Shown: piece by piece, positions 1-7,934 of the stretch
Position numbering within the stretch: the stretch's first letter is position 1
How the letters are laid out: each line of letters starts with the position of its first letter
Source: JBBQSF01 sp038214085
GTDB taxonomy: Bacteria; Bacteroidota; Bacteroidia; Bacteroidales; CG2-30-32-10
Assembly (NCBI GenBank): GCA_038214085.1
Contig: JBBQSF010000058.1
Coordinates: 1-18,083, forward strand
Direction: 5' to 3'
DNA: 18,083 nucleotides
The notes under the pieces: generated by a model
Database searches by the model: none
Told to the model about the DNA's origin: nothing
The model's input: only the letters and a program-made list of their open reading frames with translations
Made by a program: the position numbers and the translations under genes

Positions 1-603
1 ATCTCCTTCCCTCGCGTTAAGGATGCATCAATGCTTGATCTTGGCGATAAATATTTTGTAAGTGATGAAGATTTTACAAGAATAGTTGCGATTCTGAGAC
101 TTGCCGTACCTTACACAGGAATGATTTTAACAGCACGTGAACCTGTTGAAATTCGTAACGAACTGCTGCAATTTGGCGTTTCACAAATTGATGGAGGCAC
201 CAAACTTGAACTGGGCAGCTACGCAAAAGAAAACAATACAGAACAAGATTTGAATAAAGGTCAATTCAGAATAAATGATAACAGAACCCTAAGTGAAATT
301 ATTTCCGAATTAACTGATCAAAAAATGATACCGTCATTCTGTACTGCTTGCTACAGGCTCGGAAGAACAGGCGAGCATTTTATGGAATTTTCTGTTCCCG
401 GTTTTATCAAACGTTTTTGTACTCCCAATGCAATTTTAACTTTTGCAGAATATCTTGTTGACTATGGCTCTGATGAACTTTCAGAAAAAGGTTGGAAACT
501 TATTGAAGATGAAATAAAGAATCTTGAAAAAACAAACAGTACTGCTGATATCAGAGAGAAAATTGAACAAATTAAAAAAGGCAAACACGATTTATATTAT
601 TAA
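1..603 (+). CDS. hydG: [FeFe]-hydrogenase maturase HydG, C-terminal part (5' end outside window)
   Basis: HydG is a radical-SAM tyrosine lyase that splits tyrosine into p-cresol and the CO and CN- ligands of the H-cluster. The frame is open from base 1 (ISFPRVKDAS...), and that stretch matches the conserved 'ISVPR' region of the family, so the ATG at 31 is internal. About 200 residues remain of a family of roughly 470; the radical-SAM CX3CX2C cluster must lie upstream. Visible marks are the TAREP stretch, the GVSQIDGG segment, and the HydG-specific C-terminal auxiliary cluster motif CX2CX22C at fragment residues 114, 117 and 140, with spacing exactly as in the family. This cluster holds the dangler iron where Fe(CO)2CN is assembled. 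The fragment ends 39 nt before hydF on the same strand, which suggests co-transcription. The C-terminal cluster motif separates it from the related thiamine enzyme ThiH, so the call is firm. Confidence 0.96.
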   Translation: MSFPRVKDASMLDLGDKYFVSDEDFTRIVAILRLAVPYTGMILTAREPVEIRNELLQFGVSQIDGGTKLELGSYAKENNTEQDLNKGQFRINDNRTLSEIISELTDQKMIPSFCTACYRLGRTGEHFMEFSVPGFIKRFCTPNAILTFAEYLVDYGSDELSEKGWKLIEDEIKNLEKTNSTADIREKIEQIKKGKHDLYY

Positions 604-642
604 AATTGAATATTAAAAGACTGTTGGCAAACTAAATATATC

Positions 643-1851
643 ATGAACAAAAGCAAGGATATTAAACCACATATCGGAATTTTTGGCCGGAGAAATAATG
701 GTAAAAGTTCACTTATTAATATTCTTACAGGTCAGGATATTGCTATTGTTTCGGATATTCCAGGAACTACAACAGATCCCGTTAAAAAGTCAGTTGAAAT
801 ATTTGGAATTGGTCCCGTAATTATCATTGATACAGCCGGAATTGACGACTCAGGAGAACTTGGACAAAAGCGAATCAGTAAGTCAATGCAGGCAATTAGA
901 ACAATTGATCTGGCAGTATTGCTTATTTCAAATAACACTTTTGGTGATTTTGAAAAACATCTAATAAATGAATTTTTAAAATTTGAAGTTCCTTACATTA
1001 TTATTCACAACAAATCAGATATTGAAGCGCTGAATTCCTCGTGTATTGATGAAATCAGGAAGATAAGCCAAAGTGCTGTCTGCGATTTTAGTGCTAAAAA
1101 TCCCGAAAAATTTGAAGATATTGTTCAGCTTTTACGAACAAATATTCCTGAATCGGCATACACAAGTAAAAGTCTTTTAGGCGATATTATAAAACCTAAC
1201 GACTATGTTGTACTTGTTACGCCAATTGATTCGGAAGCGCCAAAAGGCAGAATGATACTTCCACAACAAATGGCAATACGCGATGTACTCGATAATAACT
1301 GCATCTGCATTGTGCTAAGAGAAACAGAACTTGAATATTTTTTCAAAACAAGCAATATTAAACCTGCTCTTGTTATTACAGATAGTCAGGCGTTTTCGAA
1401 AGTAATGAAAATTGTTCCTGAAAACATTCTACTCACCGGATTTAGCGTAGTATTTGCTCATTTACGAGGCGATTTTGAAAGTTACATAAAAGGTACAAGA
1501 AAATTGGCTGAACTTAAAGACAACGATAATATTCTGATTCTTGAATCGTGCACACATCATATAAGTTGCGAAGATATTGGTCGTTTTAAATTGCCTAAAT
1601 GGATCAGAGAATTTTCGGGAAAAAATCTAAATATTGATATTGTTTCAGGAATGGATGAAACTGTTGCTGATATTGGTAAATATGCTCTTGTTGTGCAATG
1701 TGGCGGATGTATGTTTACCAAAAAACAAATTTCAGGAAGAATCAGACCTTTTATTGAAGCAGGCGTTCCTGTTAGCAATTACGGGATGGCTATCGCATTT
1801 ATTAACGGTATTTTTGAACGTTCCTTACAACCATTTATCAATAAAAAATGA
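643..1851 (+). CDS. hydF: [FeFe]-hydrogenase maturation GTPase HydF
   Basis: HydF is the GTPase scaffold on which the 2Fe subcluster of [FeFe]-hydrogenase is assembled before transfer to HydA. At 402 residues it has the usual family length. The N-terminal Ras-like GTPase domain shows G1 GRRNNGKSS (residues 15-23), a G2 threonine run (GTTTDPV), G3 DTAGID and G4 NKSD. A dimerisation domain and a C-terminal FeS domain follow. The cluster motif is CTH at 303-305 and QCGGC at 352-356. The family consensus is CxH-x(about 44-53)-HCxxC, so the three cysteines (303, 353, 356) and the first histidine are kept but the second histidine is Gln352. No Shine-Dalgarno is visible before the start, as is common in this phylum. 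Its stop overlaps the start of hydE (ATGA), pointing to translational coupling. Confidence 0.97.
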   Translation: MNKSKDIKPHIGIFGRRNNGKSSLINILTGQDIAIVSDIPGTTTDPVKKSVEIFGIGPVIIIDTAGIDDSGELGQKRISKSMQAIRTIDLAVLLISNNTFGDFEKHLINEFLKFEVPYIIIHNKSDIEALNSSCIDEIRKISQSAVCDFSAKNPEKFEDIVQLLRTNIPESAYTSKSLLGDIIKPNDYVVLVTPIDSEAPKGRMILPQQMAIRDVLDNNCICIVLRETELEYFFKTSNIKPALVITDSQAFSKVMKIVPENILLTGFSVVFAHLRGDFESYIKGTRKLAELKDNDNILILESCTHHISCEDIGRFKLPKWIREFSGKNLNIDIVSGMDETVADIGKYALVVQCGGCMFTKKQISGRIRPFIEAGVPVSNYGMAIAFINGIFERSLQPFINKK

Positions 1852-2924
1852 AATTGATAAGTAAAATACTAGAAACTCCCGAATGGACTAAAGAAAAGAT
1901 AGTTTCATTGCTTACTCTTTCAGAAGAAATTGAAATAAATGAATTGTACAAAGCTGCTGAGCAATGCAGAAACATTCATATTGGCAACAATGTTTATTTC
2001 AGAGGATTAATAGAATATTCGAACCGTTGTTCAAAAAACTGTTTCTACTGCGGAATTCGTGCTAAAAATAAGAACGCATTCCGTTACGATGTCAGCGATA
2101 ATGAAGTTATTGAAGCAGCTGAATTTGCATATAAAAACAATTATGCTTCAGTTGTCCTCCAATCAGGAGAGCTAAGTGATAAAGCATTTACTTCGCATAT
2201 TTCAGAACTGATAAAAAAAATACACGCCGCAACCGATCATAAACTCCGAATTACATTATCCTGTGGGGAACAGAAAGAAAAGGTTTATCAGGAATGGTAT
2301 GATTTAGGTGCAGACAGATACTTGTTGCGTATTGAGGCTTCAAACCCCGCATTGTACGAAAAAATTCATCCGTTTAATGCGAAACATAGCTACCAGATGA
2401 GATTGCAATCGCTGAGGATATTAATGAAAATAGGCTATCAAACCGGTACCGGTGTAATGATTGGACTGCCTTTGCAAACTATTGATGACCTTGCAAGTGA
2501 TCTTCTGTTTATTAGCAATTCCGGTGTTCACATGGTAGGCATGGGTCCTTATATTGAACATGCTGAAACACCTTTGTATAAACACCATGAGCTATTAATT
2601 TCTCCTGAAAAGAGAGTTGAATTATCATTGAAAATGATAGCAATACTGCGATTGATGCGCCCTTCTATAAATATCGCCTCCACTACTGCTCTTCAAACTT
2701 TAGATCCAATGGGCAGAGAAAAAGGATTGCGCGCAGGAGCCAATGTAATTATGCCAAACATCACCCCAGTAAGATACAAAAAAGATTACGACCTTTACGA
2801 AGGAAAGCCATGCCTAGACGATGAGCCCGATGAATGCGGCACTTGCCTTGAAAACAGAATCAAAATGGCTGGTTGTGAGGTAGCGTATGGCAACTGGGGC
2901 GATTCGAAAGAATTCTCTCAATAA
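1848..2924 (+). CDS. hydE: [FeFe]-hydrogenase maturase HydE (radical SAM)
   Basis: HydE is a radical-SAM enzyme acting with HydG and HydF in building the dithiomethylamine-bridged diiron subcluster; it is known to act on the iron-cysteine-CO/CN product of HydG. The radical-SAM cluster CX3CX2C is at Cys61, Cys65 and Cys68 (RCSKNCFYCGIR). The accessory cluster motif CX7CX2C, present in many but not all HydE proteins, is intact at Cys322, Cys330 and Cys333. Length is 358 residues, normal for the family. The related biotin synthase BioB was considered, but the motif layout and the position directly behind hydG and hydF favour HydE. It is the last gene of the plus-strand unit and converges with the cold-shock gene 50 nt away. 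No plus-strand terminator with a U-tract follows it. Confidence 0.96.
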   Translation: MKLISKILETPEWTKEKIVSLLTLSEEIEINELYKAAEQCRNIHIGNNVYFRGLIEYSNRCSKNCFYCGIRAKNKNAFRYDVSDNEVIEAAEFAYKNNYASVVLQSGELSDKAFTSHISELIKKIHAATDHKLRITLSCGEQKEKVYQEWYDLGADRYLLRIEASNPALYEKIHPFNAKHSYQMRLQSLRILMKIGYQTGTGVMIGLPLQTIDDLASDLLFISNSGVHMVGMGPYIEHAETPLYKHHELLISPEKRVELSLKMIAILRLMRPSINIASTTALQTLDPMGREKGLRAGANVIMPNITPVRYKKDYDLYEGKPCLDDEPDECGTCLENRIKMAGCEVAYGNWGDSKEFSQ

Positions 2925-2950
2925 AAAAAAGCCGCCCTTTTGAGGCAGCT
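2922..2950 (-). terminator. Rho-independent terminator of the cold-shock gene
   Basis: Read on the minus strand, a 7-bp stem (2944-2950 with 2930-2936, one G-U wobble) closes a 7-nt loop and runs straight into eight T residues (2923-2930). It lies 25 nt after the stop of the cold-shock gene. The U-tract exists only on the minus strand and overlaps the stop codon of hydE, so this is not a good plus-strand terminator for hydE. Confidence 0.8.
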
Positions 2951-2974
2951 ACAGATTTTGCACAACGAAAATCT

Positions 2975-3169
2975 TTATATTTTCACCACGTTAATTGCTT
3001 TTTTACCTTTTTCATCCTCAGCAATCTCATAAGTTACAAGATCTTCCTGTTGAAGATTTTTTTCTGCAACACCTGTTATGTGTACAAAAATTTCAGTTTG
3101 AGATTCATCATCTATGATAAATCCATACCCTTTTTTACGATTGAAAAATTTAATTTTACCAGTTGCCAT
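2975..3169 (-). CDS. Cold-shock domain protein (CspA family)
   Basis: A 64-residue single cold-shock (OB-fold) domain that binds single-stranded RNA or DNA. RNP1 appears as KGYGFI (residues 13-18) and RNP2 as IFVHIT (27-32), both slightly varied from the E. coli forms KGFGFI and VFVHFS. The usual aromatic pair before RNP1 (KWFN) is KFFN here. The protein likely serves as an RNA chaperone; whether it is cold-induced cannot be told from sequence. It has its own predicted promoter about 40 nt upstream and its own terminator, so it is a monocistronic unit. The start gives a full-length family member with no N-terminal extension. It could equally be annotated CspA, CspC or CspG; paralogue names are not transferable across phyla. 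Confidence 0.95.
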   Translation of the reverse strand: MATGKIKFFNRKKGYGFIIDDESQTEIFVHITGVAEKNLQQEDLVTYEIAEDEKGKKAINVVKI

Positions 3170-3205
3170 TACTAATTGTTATTAAAAAATTAATGATTTC
3201 AATTA

Positions 3206-3236
3206 CAAATATATTAAAAATATATACACCAACAAG
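3206..3236 (-). promoter_or_regulatory. Predicted Bacteroidota-type promoter of the cold-shock gene
   Basis: On the minus strand a -7 box TATATTTG (3213 to 3206) matches TAnnTTTG exactly, and CTTG (3236 to 3233) stands in for the -33 TTTG box with a 19-nt spacer. The predicted transcript would begin near 3199 and carry a leader of roughly 30 nt. This rests on consensus matching only, in very AT-rich DNA. Confidence 0.55.
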
Positions 3237-3291
3237 TTTTTTATTAAAATTAGCAATATTTTTTTGTAGACATAATATATAGACTATGTTA

Positions 3292-3331
3292 AAATAAAAA
3301 AAACCGCTTCAAAAATTCATGAAGCGGTTTT
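3292..3331 (-). terminator. Rho-independent terminator of pckA
   Basis: A perfect 12-bp stem (3300-3311 with 3320-3331, core ACCGCTTC/GAAGCGGT) closes an 8-nt loop. On the minus strand it is followed by a U-rich run (TTTTTATTT). It lies 18 nt after the pckA stop. There is also a short TTTT on the plus side, so weak action in the other direction is possible. Confidence 0.88.
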
Positions 3332-3348
3332 AAGTAATGATATGTCAT

Positions 3349-4998
3349 TTATAATATTGGCCCGGCAGCAATAAGTCGCTTACCTTCTTCGTTATCAGTA
3401 AAATTTTCGAAGTTTTTAATAAATTTTTCTGCCAAGTTTTTTGCGGAAACATCCCACTGCATAGGATCACTCCAAATGTTTCTTGGATTTAAAATTTTGC
3501 TGTTCACTCCATTTACTGCTTTTGGAATTTTGAGCCCAAAAATTGGTAAATCTTCATAGTCGGCATTTTCGAGCGATCCATCCAGAATTGCGTCAATTAT
3601 AGCACGTGTTGATGGTATGTCAATTCTTCGACCAACACCGTAAGGACCTTCAATCCATCCAGTATTAACAAGGTATGCAGACGATCCATGCTCTTGCATT
3701 TTTTTTGCCAATTCCTGTGCATATTTTGTTGGATGTAATAAAAGGAATGCTGCACCAAAACATGAAGAAAATGTTGGTGTGGGTTCCTTGATGCCACGCT
3801 CAGTCCCAGCCACTTTAGCAGTATACCCGCTCAAAAAGTGATACATGGTTTGATCATAGGAAAGTTTTGAAACTGGAGGCAATACACCAAAGGCGTCGGC
3901 AGTTAAAAATATTATGCTTTTGGGGTGTCCTCCTTTTGAAACAGGTTTTACTATATTATTAATAAAGTAAATTGGGTACGAAACTCTGGTGTTCTCAGTT
4001 TTGGCAGCACTTGCATAATCAATTGCACCGGTTTTTTCATCGTAAACAACGTTTTCTAAAAGGGCATCCCGTTTAATAGCATTAAATATATCAGGTTCAT
4101 TTTCTTTGCTTAAATTGATACATTTTGCATAACAGCCACCTTCAAAATTAAAAATTCCGTCGTTATCCCAACCATGTTCATCATCTCCAATTAAAAATCG
4201 TTTTGGATCTGCCGATAAAGTGGTTTTTCCTGTTCCCGACAAACCAAAGAAAATAGCAGTGTCGCCATCACTACCTTGATTTGCGCTGCAATGCATTGCT
4301 GCAATACCTTTGAGTGGAAGAAAATAATTCATAACAGAAAAAATACCTTTTTTAATTTCTCCACCATACCAGGTACCACCAATAACAGCCATTCTTTCAT
4401 GTAAGTTAAATGCAGCAAATACTTCGCTGTTCAATCCCTGTTCTTTCCAATTGGGATTAGTTGTTTTACATGCATGAAGAATAACAAAATCAGGAGTAAA
4501 ATCTTTAAGTTCTTCTTCGCTTGGGCGAATAAACATATTTTTAACAAAATGCGAAGCCCATGCAATTTCGGACACTAAACGAATTTTTAAACGGGTATTT
4601 TCATTTGCACCGCAAAATGCATCCGTAACATAAAGTTTTTTTCCGCTCAGTTGATTTTCTGAAATAGTTTTCAAACTATTCCAAATTTCTTCAGAAATAG
4701 GCTTGTTATCGGAGCTTTTCCTACCAGGATTTGCCCACCAAACATTGTTTTCATTTTCGGGTTCGCGAACAATGTATTTATCCTTCGGAGAACGTCCAGT
4801 AAAGATGCCAGTATCAACGTTTACAGCACCGGTATCGGTTACAAATCCTTTTTCAAAACCCTCGAGCGATGGGTCGGTTTCGTGAATAAATAAATCGTCG
4901 TAGGAAAGATTATAAAAAATTTCGTCTACATTCTCAATTCCATAAGCCAACAGATTAAGGTTTTTTTCATTGTCTGAAGAACAACATTTACATGACAT
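3349..4998 (-). CDS. pckA: Phosphoenolpyruvate carboxykinase (ATP)
   Basis: Cytosolic enzyme interconverting oxaloacetate + ATP and PEP + CO2 + ADP. In anaerobic Bacteroidota it often runs toward oxaloacetate, fixing CO2 and making ATP on the way to succinate. At 549 residues it has normal length for the ATP-dependent class. Visible motifs are GRSPKDKYIV (substrate arginine region), GGTWYGGEIKKG and MHCSANQGSDGD (metal-binding Lys/His region), the P-loop GLSGTGKTTL near residues 251-260, and the kinase-2-like IGDDEHGWDNDGIFNFEGG. The GTP-dependent family lacks this arrangement. The start is fixed by in-frame stops (TAA TAA) 15-21 nt upstream. The N-terminus is unusual, MSCKCCSSD, with three cysteines in the first six residues ahead of the conserved domain. 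No consensus promoter was found in the 100 nt between it and ppdK. Confidence 0.98.
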   Translation of the reverse strand: MSCKCCSSDNEKNLNLLAYGIENVDEIFYNLSYDDLFIHETDPSLEGFEKGFVTDTGAVNVDTGIFTGRSPKDKYIVREPENENNVWWANPGRKSSDNKPISEEIWNSLKTISENQLSGKKLYVTDAFCGANENTRLKIRLVSEIAWASHFVKNMFIRPSEEELKDFTPDFVILHACKTTNPNWKEQGLNSEVFAAFNLHERMAVIGGTWYGGEIKKGIFSVMNYFLPLKGIAAMHCSANQGSDGDTAIFFGLSGTGKTTLSADPKRFLIGDDEHGWDNDGIFNFEGGCYAKCINLSKENEPDIFNAIKRDALLENVVYDEKTGAIDYASAAKTENTRVSYPIYFINNIVKPVSKGGHPKSIIFLTADAFGVLPPVSKLSYDQTMYHFLSGYTAKVAGTERGIKEPTPTFSSCFGAAFLLLHPTKYAQELAKKMQEHGSSAYLVNTGWIEGPYGVGRRIDIPSTRAIIDAILDGSLENADYEDLPIFGLKIPKAVNGVNSKILNPRNIWSDPMQWDVSAKNLAEKFIKNFENFTDNEEGKRLIAAGPIL

Positions 4999-5039
4999 AG
5001 TATAGAGATTTAATTATTAATTAATGACTTGCTTAAAAT

Positions 5040-5072
5040 CAAAAAAATACAGCATTATTAATATTGCTGTAT
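5040..5072 (-). terminator. Rho-independent terminator of the pyruvate phosphate dikinase gene
   Basis: An 8-bp perfect stem (ATACAGCA at 5047-5054 with TGCTGTAT at 5065-5072) around a 10-nt loop. On the minus strand it is followed by seven T residues (5040-5046 region). It lies 26 nt after the ppdK stop, so ppdK and pckA are probably separate transcripts or only partly co-transcribed. The stem is AT-rich, so efficiency may be modest. Confidence 0.7.
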
Positions 5073-5098
5073 CTTTTTGCATTCATTTTATTTCACAA

Positions 5099-7867
5099 TT
5101 ATGATTTAGCCACTTTTTTAACCGCTTTTTTTGCAGGAGCAGTAGCTTTTTTTGATTTAATTGAAGCCTGTGCAGCAGCCAATCTTGCAATTGGAACGCG
5201 GAAAGGAGAACAACTTACATAGTTAAGTCCCATTTTAAAACAGAATTCAACAGAAGCAGGATCTCCACCCTGTTCGCCACAAATACCAACTTTCAAATCT
5301 TTGCGTGCTGAACGGCCTTTGGTAACAGCCATTTCAATTAGTTGACCAACGCCATCCTGATCAATAGTCTGGAATGGATCTGAAGCTAAAATTTTCTGAT
5401 CGAGATATTCATTCATAAATCCCCCAATATCATCACGGCTAAAACCAAATGACATTTGAGTAAGGTCGTTGGTTCCAAAAGAGAAGAATTGTGCAGTTTT
5501 GGCCATTTTATCGCCAAGTAAGCAAGCACGTGGAATTTCGATCATTGTACCATAAAGATAACTAATCGATTTTACTTTGTATTTTTTACAAACTTCATCA
5601 TAAACCCTGTCAGCAATTTTCTTTGTAACATCAAGTTCGGCAACTTCGCAGGTAACTGGAATCATAATCTCCGGTTTTGGATGATAACCTTCTTTCAGCA
5701 ATTCCAGCGAAGATTCAAAAATTGCCCTGAACTGAATTTCAGAAACCTCAGGATAAGTAACACTCAAGCGCACACCACGATGTCCCATCATTGGATTATT
5801 TTCATGAAGAGCTTCACCACGTTTGGCAACATCAGCAACTTTAATTTTTAATTCTTTTGCAAGTTCTGCTTGTTTTTCAGGGCTTTGAGGGACGAATTCA
5901 TGCAGAGGAGGATCGAGTAACCTAAATGTTACAGGAAGATTATCCATCGCCAATAAAGTAGCTTTAATATCTTTTTTCATAAATGGATAAAGCTCACTCA
6001 GTGCTTTTTTCCGTTCGTCTAATGTGTTGCTCAAAATCATTTTGCGAAGAGCCAACAATGGTTTTTCAGAACCAGTTCCATAAAACATGTGTTCAGTACG
6101 GAAAAGGCCAATACCTTCAGCACCAAAATCACGAGCAATTTTAGCATCTTCAGGAGTTTCCGCATTGGTACGTACACCCATTGTGCGGAATTTATCTGCC
6201 ATTTTCATGAAAGTTTTAAAACGAGGATTTTCAGAAGCATCCATAAGTTTTAAAGCACCAAGGTAAACATGACCTTTGGTTCCGTTCATTGTTACAAAAT
6301 CACCTTCTTTTAAAACAATATCGGTACCCTCAATTTTTGCAATTTTCTTTGCAGCATCAACATGTAATTTTCCTGCGCCAACAATACAACATTTGCCCCA
6401 ACCACGTGCAACAAGAGCAGCGTGAGAAGTCATACCTCCACGAGCGGTAAGAATACCTGCTGCAGCGCGCATACCTTCAACATCTTCGGGGTTTGTTTCT
6501 TCGCGAAGAAGAATAACAGTTTTTCCTTTACGCTCCCATGCCACAGCATCTTCGGCAGTAAATACAAGCTGACCAACAGCTGCACCAGGACCAGCAGGCA
6601 AACCTTTTACAAGAACGTCAACTTTCTTTTCAACTGCTGGATCACAAATCGGGTGAAGCAATTCATCCAATTGCGCAGGTTCAACGCGCATTACAGCGGT
6701 TTCTTCATTGATAAGTTTTTCTTTGAGCATATCCATAGCCATGTTTAAAGCTGCAGTACCAGTTCTTTTTCCGGCGCGGCATTGTAACATGTATAATTTG
6801 CCTTCCTGAATAGTAAACTCAATATCAAGCATATCCTTGAAATTCTTTTCAAGAGTTGCTCTAATTTTAACAAGTTCCTTATAAGTACCAGGCATAGCTT
6901 CCTGCATGCTTTTCAGTTGCTTGTTCTGATCGTTTTTGGTTTCATTATTTAACGGACTTGGAGTTCTGATACCAGCAACCACGTCTTCACCCTGAGCATT
7001 TACGAGCCATTCGCCATAAAACAAATTGTCACCTGTTGCAGGGTTACGGGTAAATGCAACGCCGGTTGCAGAAGTATCACCCATATTTCCAAATACCATT
7101 GCCTGAACATTCACTGCTGTTCCCCATTCATCGGGAATACCTTCTATACGACGGTATGAAACCGCTTTTTTGCCATTCCAGCTTTTGAATACGGCTTTAA
7201 TACCTCCAAATAATTGTTCTTTTGCATCATCGGGAAATGCTGTTCCTAATTCTTTTTTTACAGTTTTCTTAAATTCACCTGCAAGTATTTCAAGATCTTT
7301 TGCAGACAATTGTGTATCTTCTTTAACGCCTTTTTTCTTTTTATACGCGTTAAGCATATCATCCAGGTTTTTACGGATATTCTTATCAAGACCTTCAGCT
7401 TTATCCATAACAACATCAGCATACATCATGATAAGACGACGGTAGGAATCCCACACAAAGCGAGGGTTATTTGTCTTTTTGATCAATCCTGGAATTGTAG
7501 CAGTACATAAACCAACATTTAATACAGTGTCCATCATACCAGGCATTGAACTTCTAGCGCCAGAACGACAGGACAGCAATAATGGATTTTTTGCATCACC
7601 GTATTTCATTCCCATTTCTGCTTCCATTTTTTTCATACCATTCCACACTTCTTCATCAAGCGATTTGGGTAATTTACAATTGTTTTCGTAATATGCTGTA
7701 CAACATTCAGTGCTAACAGTAAAACCAGCAGGAACCGGTAAACCTAAATTAACCATTTCTGCGAGGTTTGCACCTTTTCCGCCCAACAGGTTTTTCATGT
7801 TGGCTTGTCCTTCAGCCTTTTTTCCGCCAAAATAATAAACGTATTTTGCATTGTTTGTTTTTGCCAT
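5099..7867 (-). CDS. ppdK: Pyruvate, phosphate dikinase
   Basis: Cytosolic enzyme interconverting pyruvate + ATP + Pi and PEP + AMP + PPi, working at the PEP node beside PEP carboxykinase. Domain order is complete: the N-terminal ATP-grasp domain begins with GGKGANLAEM; the central phosphohistidine domain carries GGMTSHAALVARG with catalytic His482; the C-terminal TIM barrel carries GTNDLTQMSFGFSRDD and VGICGEQGGDP with catalytic Cys863. PEP synthase is ruled out by the N-terminal signature and 922-residue length. After the barrel there is an extra tail of about 20 residues rich in Lys and Ala (SKKATAPAKKAVKKVAKS), beyond the usual end of the family. The start has a strong Shine-Dalgarno, GGAGGA, 9 nt before ATG, which is exceptional in this window. 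A near-perfect Bacteroidota promoter lies about 70 nt upstream. In this phylum the enzyme may run glycolytically or for gluconeogenesis; direction cannot be read from sequence. Confidence 0.98.
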   Translation of the reverse strand: MAKTNNAKYVYYFGGKKAEGQANMKNLLGGKGANLAEMVNLGLPVPAGFTVSTECCTAYYENNCKLPKSLDEEVWNGMKKMEAEMGMKYGDAKNPLLLSCRSGARSSMPGMMDTVLNVGLCTATIPGLIKKTNNPRFVWDSYRRLIMMYADVVMDKAEGLDKNIRKNLDDMLNAYKKKKGVKEDTQLSAKDLEILAGEFKKTVKKELGTAFPDDAKEQLFGGIKAVFKSWNGKKAVSYRRIEGIPDEWGTAVNVQAMVFGNMGDTSATGVAFTRNPATGDNLFYGEWLVNAQGEDVVAGIRTPSPLNNETKNDQNKQLKSMQEAMPGTYKELVKIRATLEKNFKDMLDIEFTIQEGKLYMLQCRAGKRTGTAALNMAMDMLKEKLINEETAVMRVEPAQLDELLHPICDPAVEKKVDVLVKGLPAGPGAAVGQLVFTAEDAVAWERKGKTVILLREETNPEDVEGMRAAAGILTARGGMTSHAALVARGWGKCCIVGAGKLHVDAAKKIAKIEGTDIVLKEGDFVTMNGTKGHVYLGALKLMDASENPRFKTFMKMADKFRTMGVRTNAETPEDAKIARDFGAEGIGLFRTEHMFYGTGSEKPLLALRKMILSNTLDERKKALSELYPFMKKDIKATLLAMDNLPVTFRLLDPPLHEFVPQSPEKQAELAKELKIKVADVAKRGEALHENNPMMGHRGVRLSVTYPEVSEIQFRAIFESSLELLKEGYHPKPEIMIPVTCEVAELDVTKKIADRVYDEVCKKYKVKSISYLYGTMIEIPRACLLGDKMAKTAQFFSFGTNDLTQMSFGFSRDDIGGFMNEYLDQKILASDPFQTIDQDGVGQLIEMAVTKGRSARKDLKVGICGEQGGDPASVEFCFKMGLNYVSCSPFRVPIARLAAAQASIKSKKATAPAKKAVKKVAKS

Positions 7868-7876
7868 TTTTTTTAG

Positions 7877-7882
7877 TCCTCC
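7877..7882 (-). promoter_or_regulatory. Shine-Dalgarno site GGAGGA of ppdK
   Basis: Minus-strand GGAGGA with a 9-nt spacer to the ATG at 7867. It supports this start and stands out because the other genes in the window show no such site, in keeping with the weak use of Shine-Dalgarno pairing in Bacteroidota. Confidence 0.75.
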
Positions 7883-7934
7883 AAAGTTTGATTTTGAAAA
7901 TATATTATTATTGAATTTATAATGTAATAAGTGG

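Noticed and set aside
31..603. A separate 190-residue gene starting at ATG 31
   Set aside because: The frame is open to base 1 and the residues before it (ISFPRV) match conserved HydG sequence, so the ATG is internal.
1634..1864. 76-codon open frame overlapping the end of hydF
   Set aside because: Same-strand out-of-frame shadow; hydF and hydE explain the region fully with an ATGA overlap.
3170..3348. Small RNA or riboswitch in the AT-rich gap
   Set aside because: The only clear structure is the pckA terminator, and the remainder is accounted for by a promoter; no conserved riboswitch core was recognised.
6422..6748. 108-codon open frame on the plus strand inside ppdK
   Set aside because: Antisense to the phosphohistidine domain of PPDK, with biased composition and no start context.
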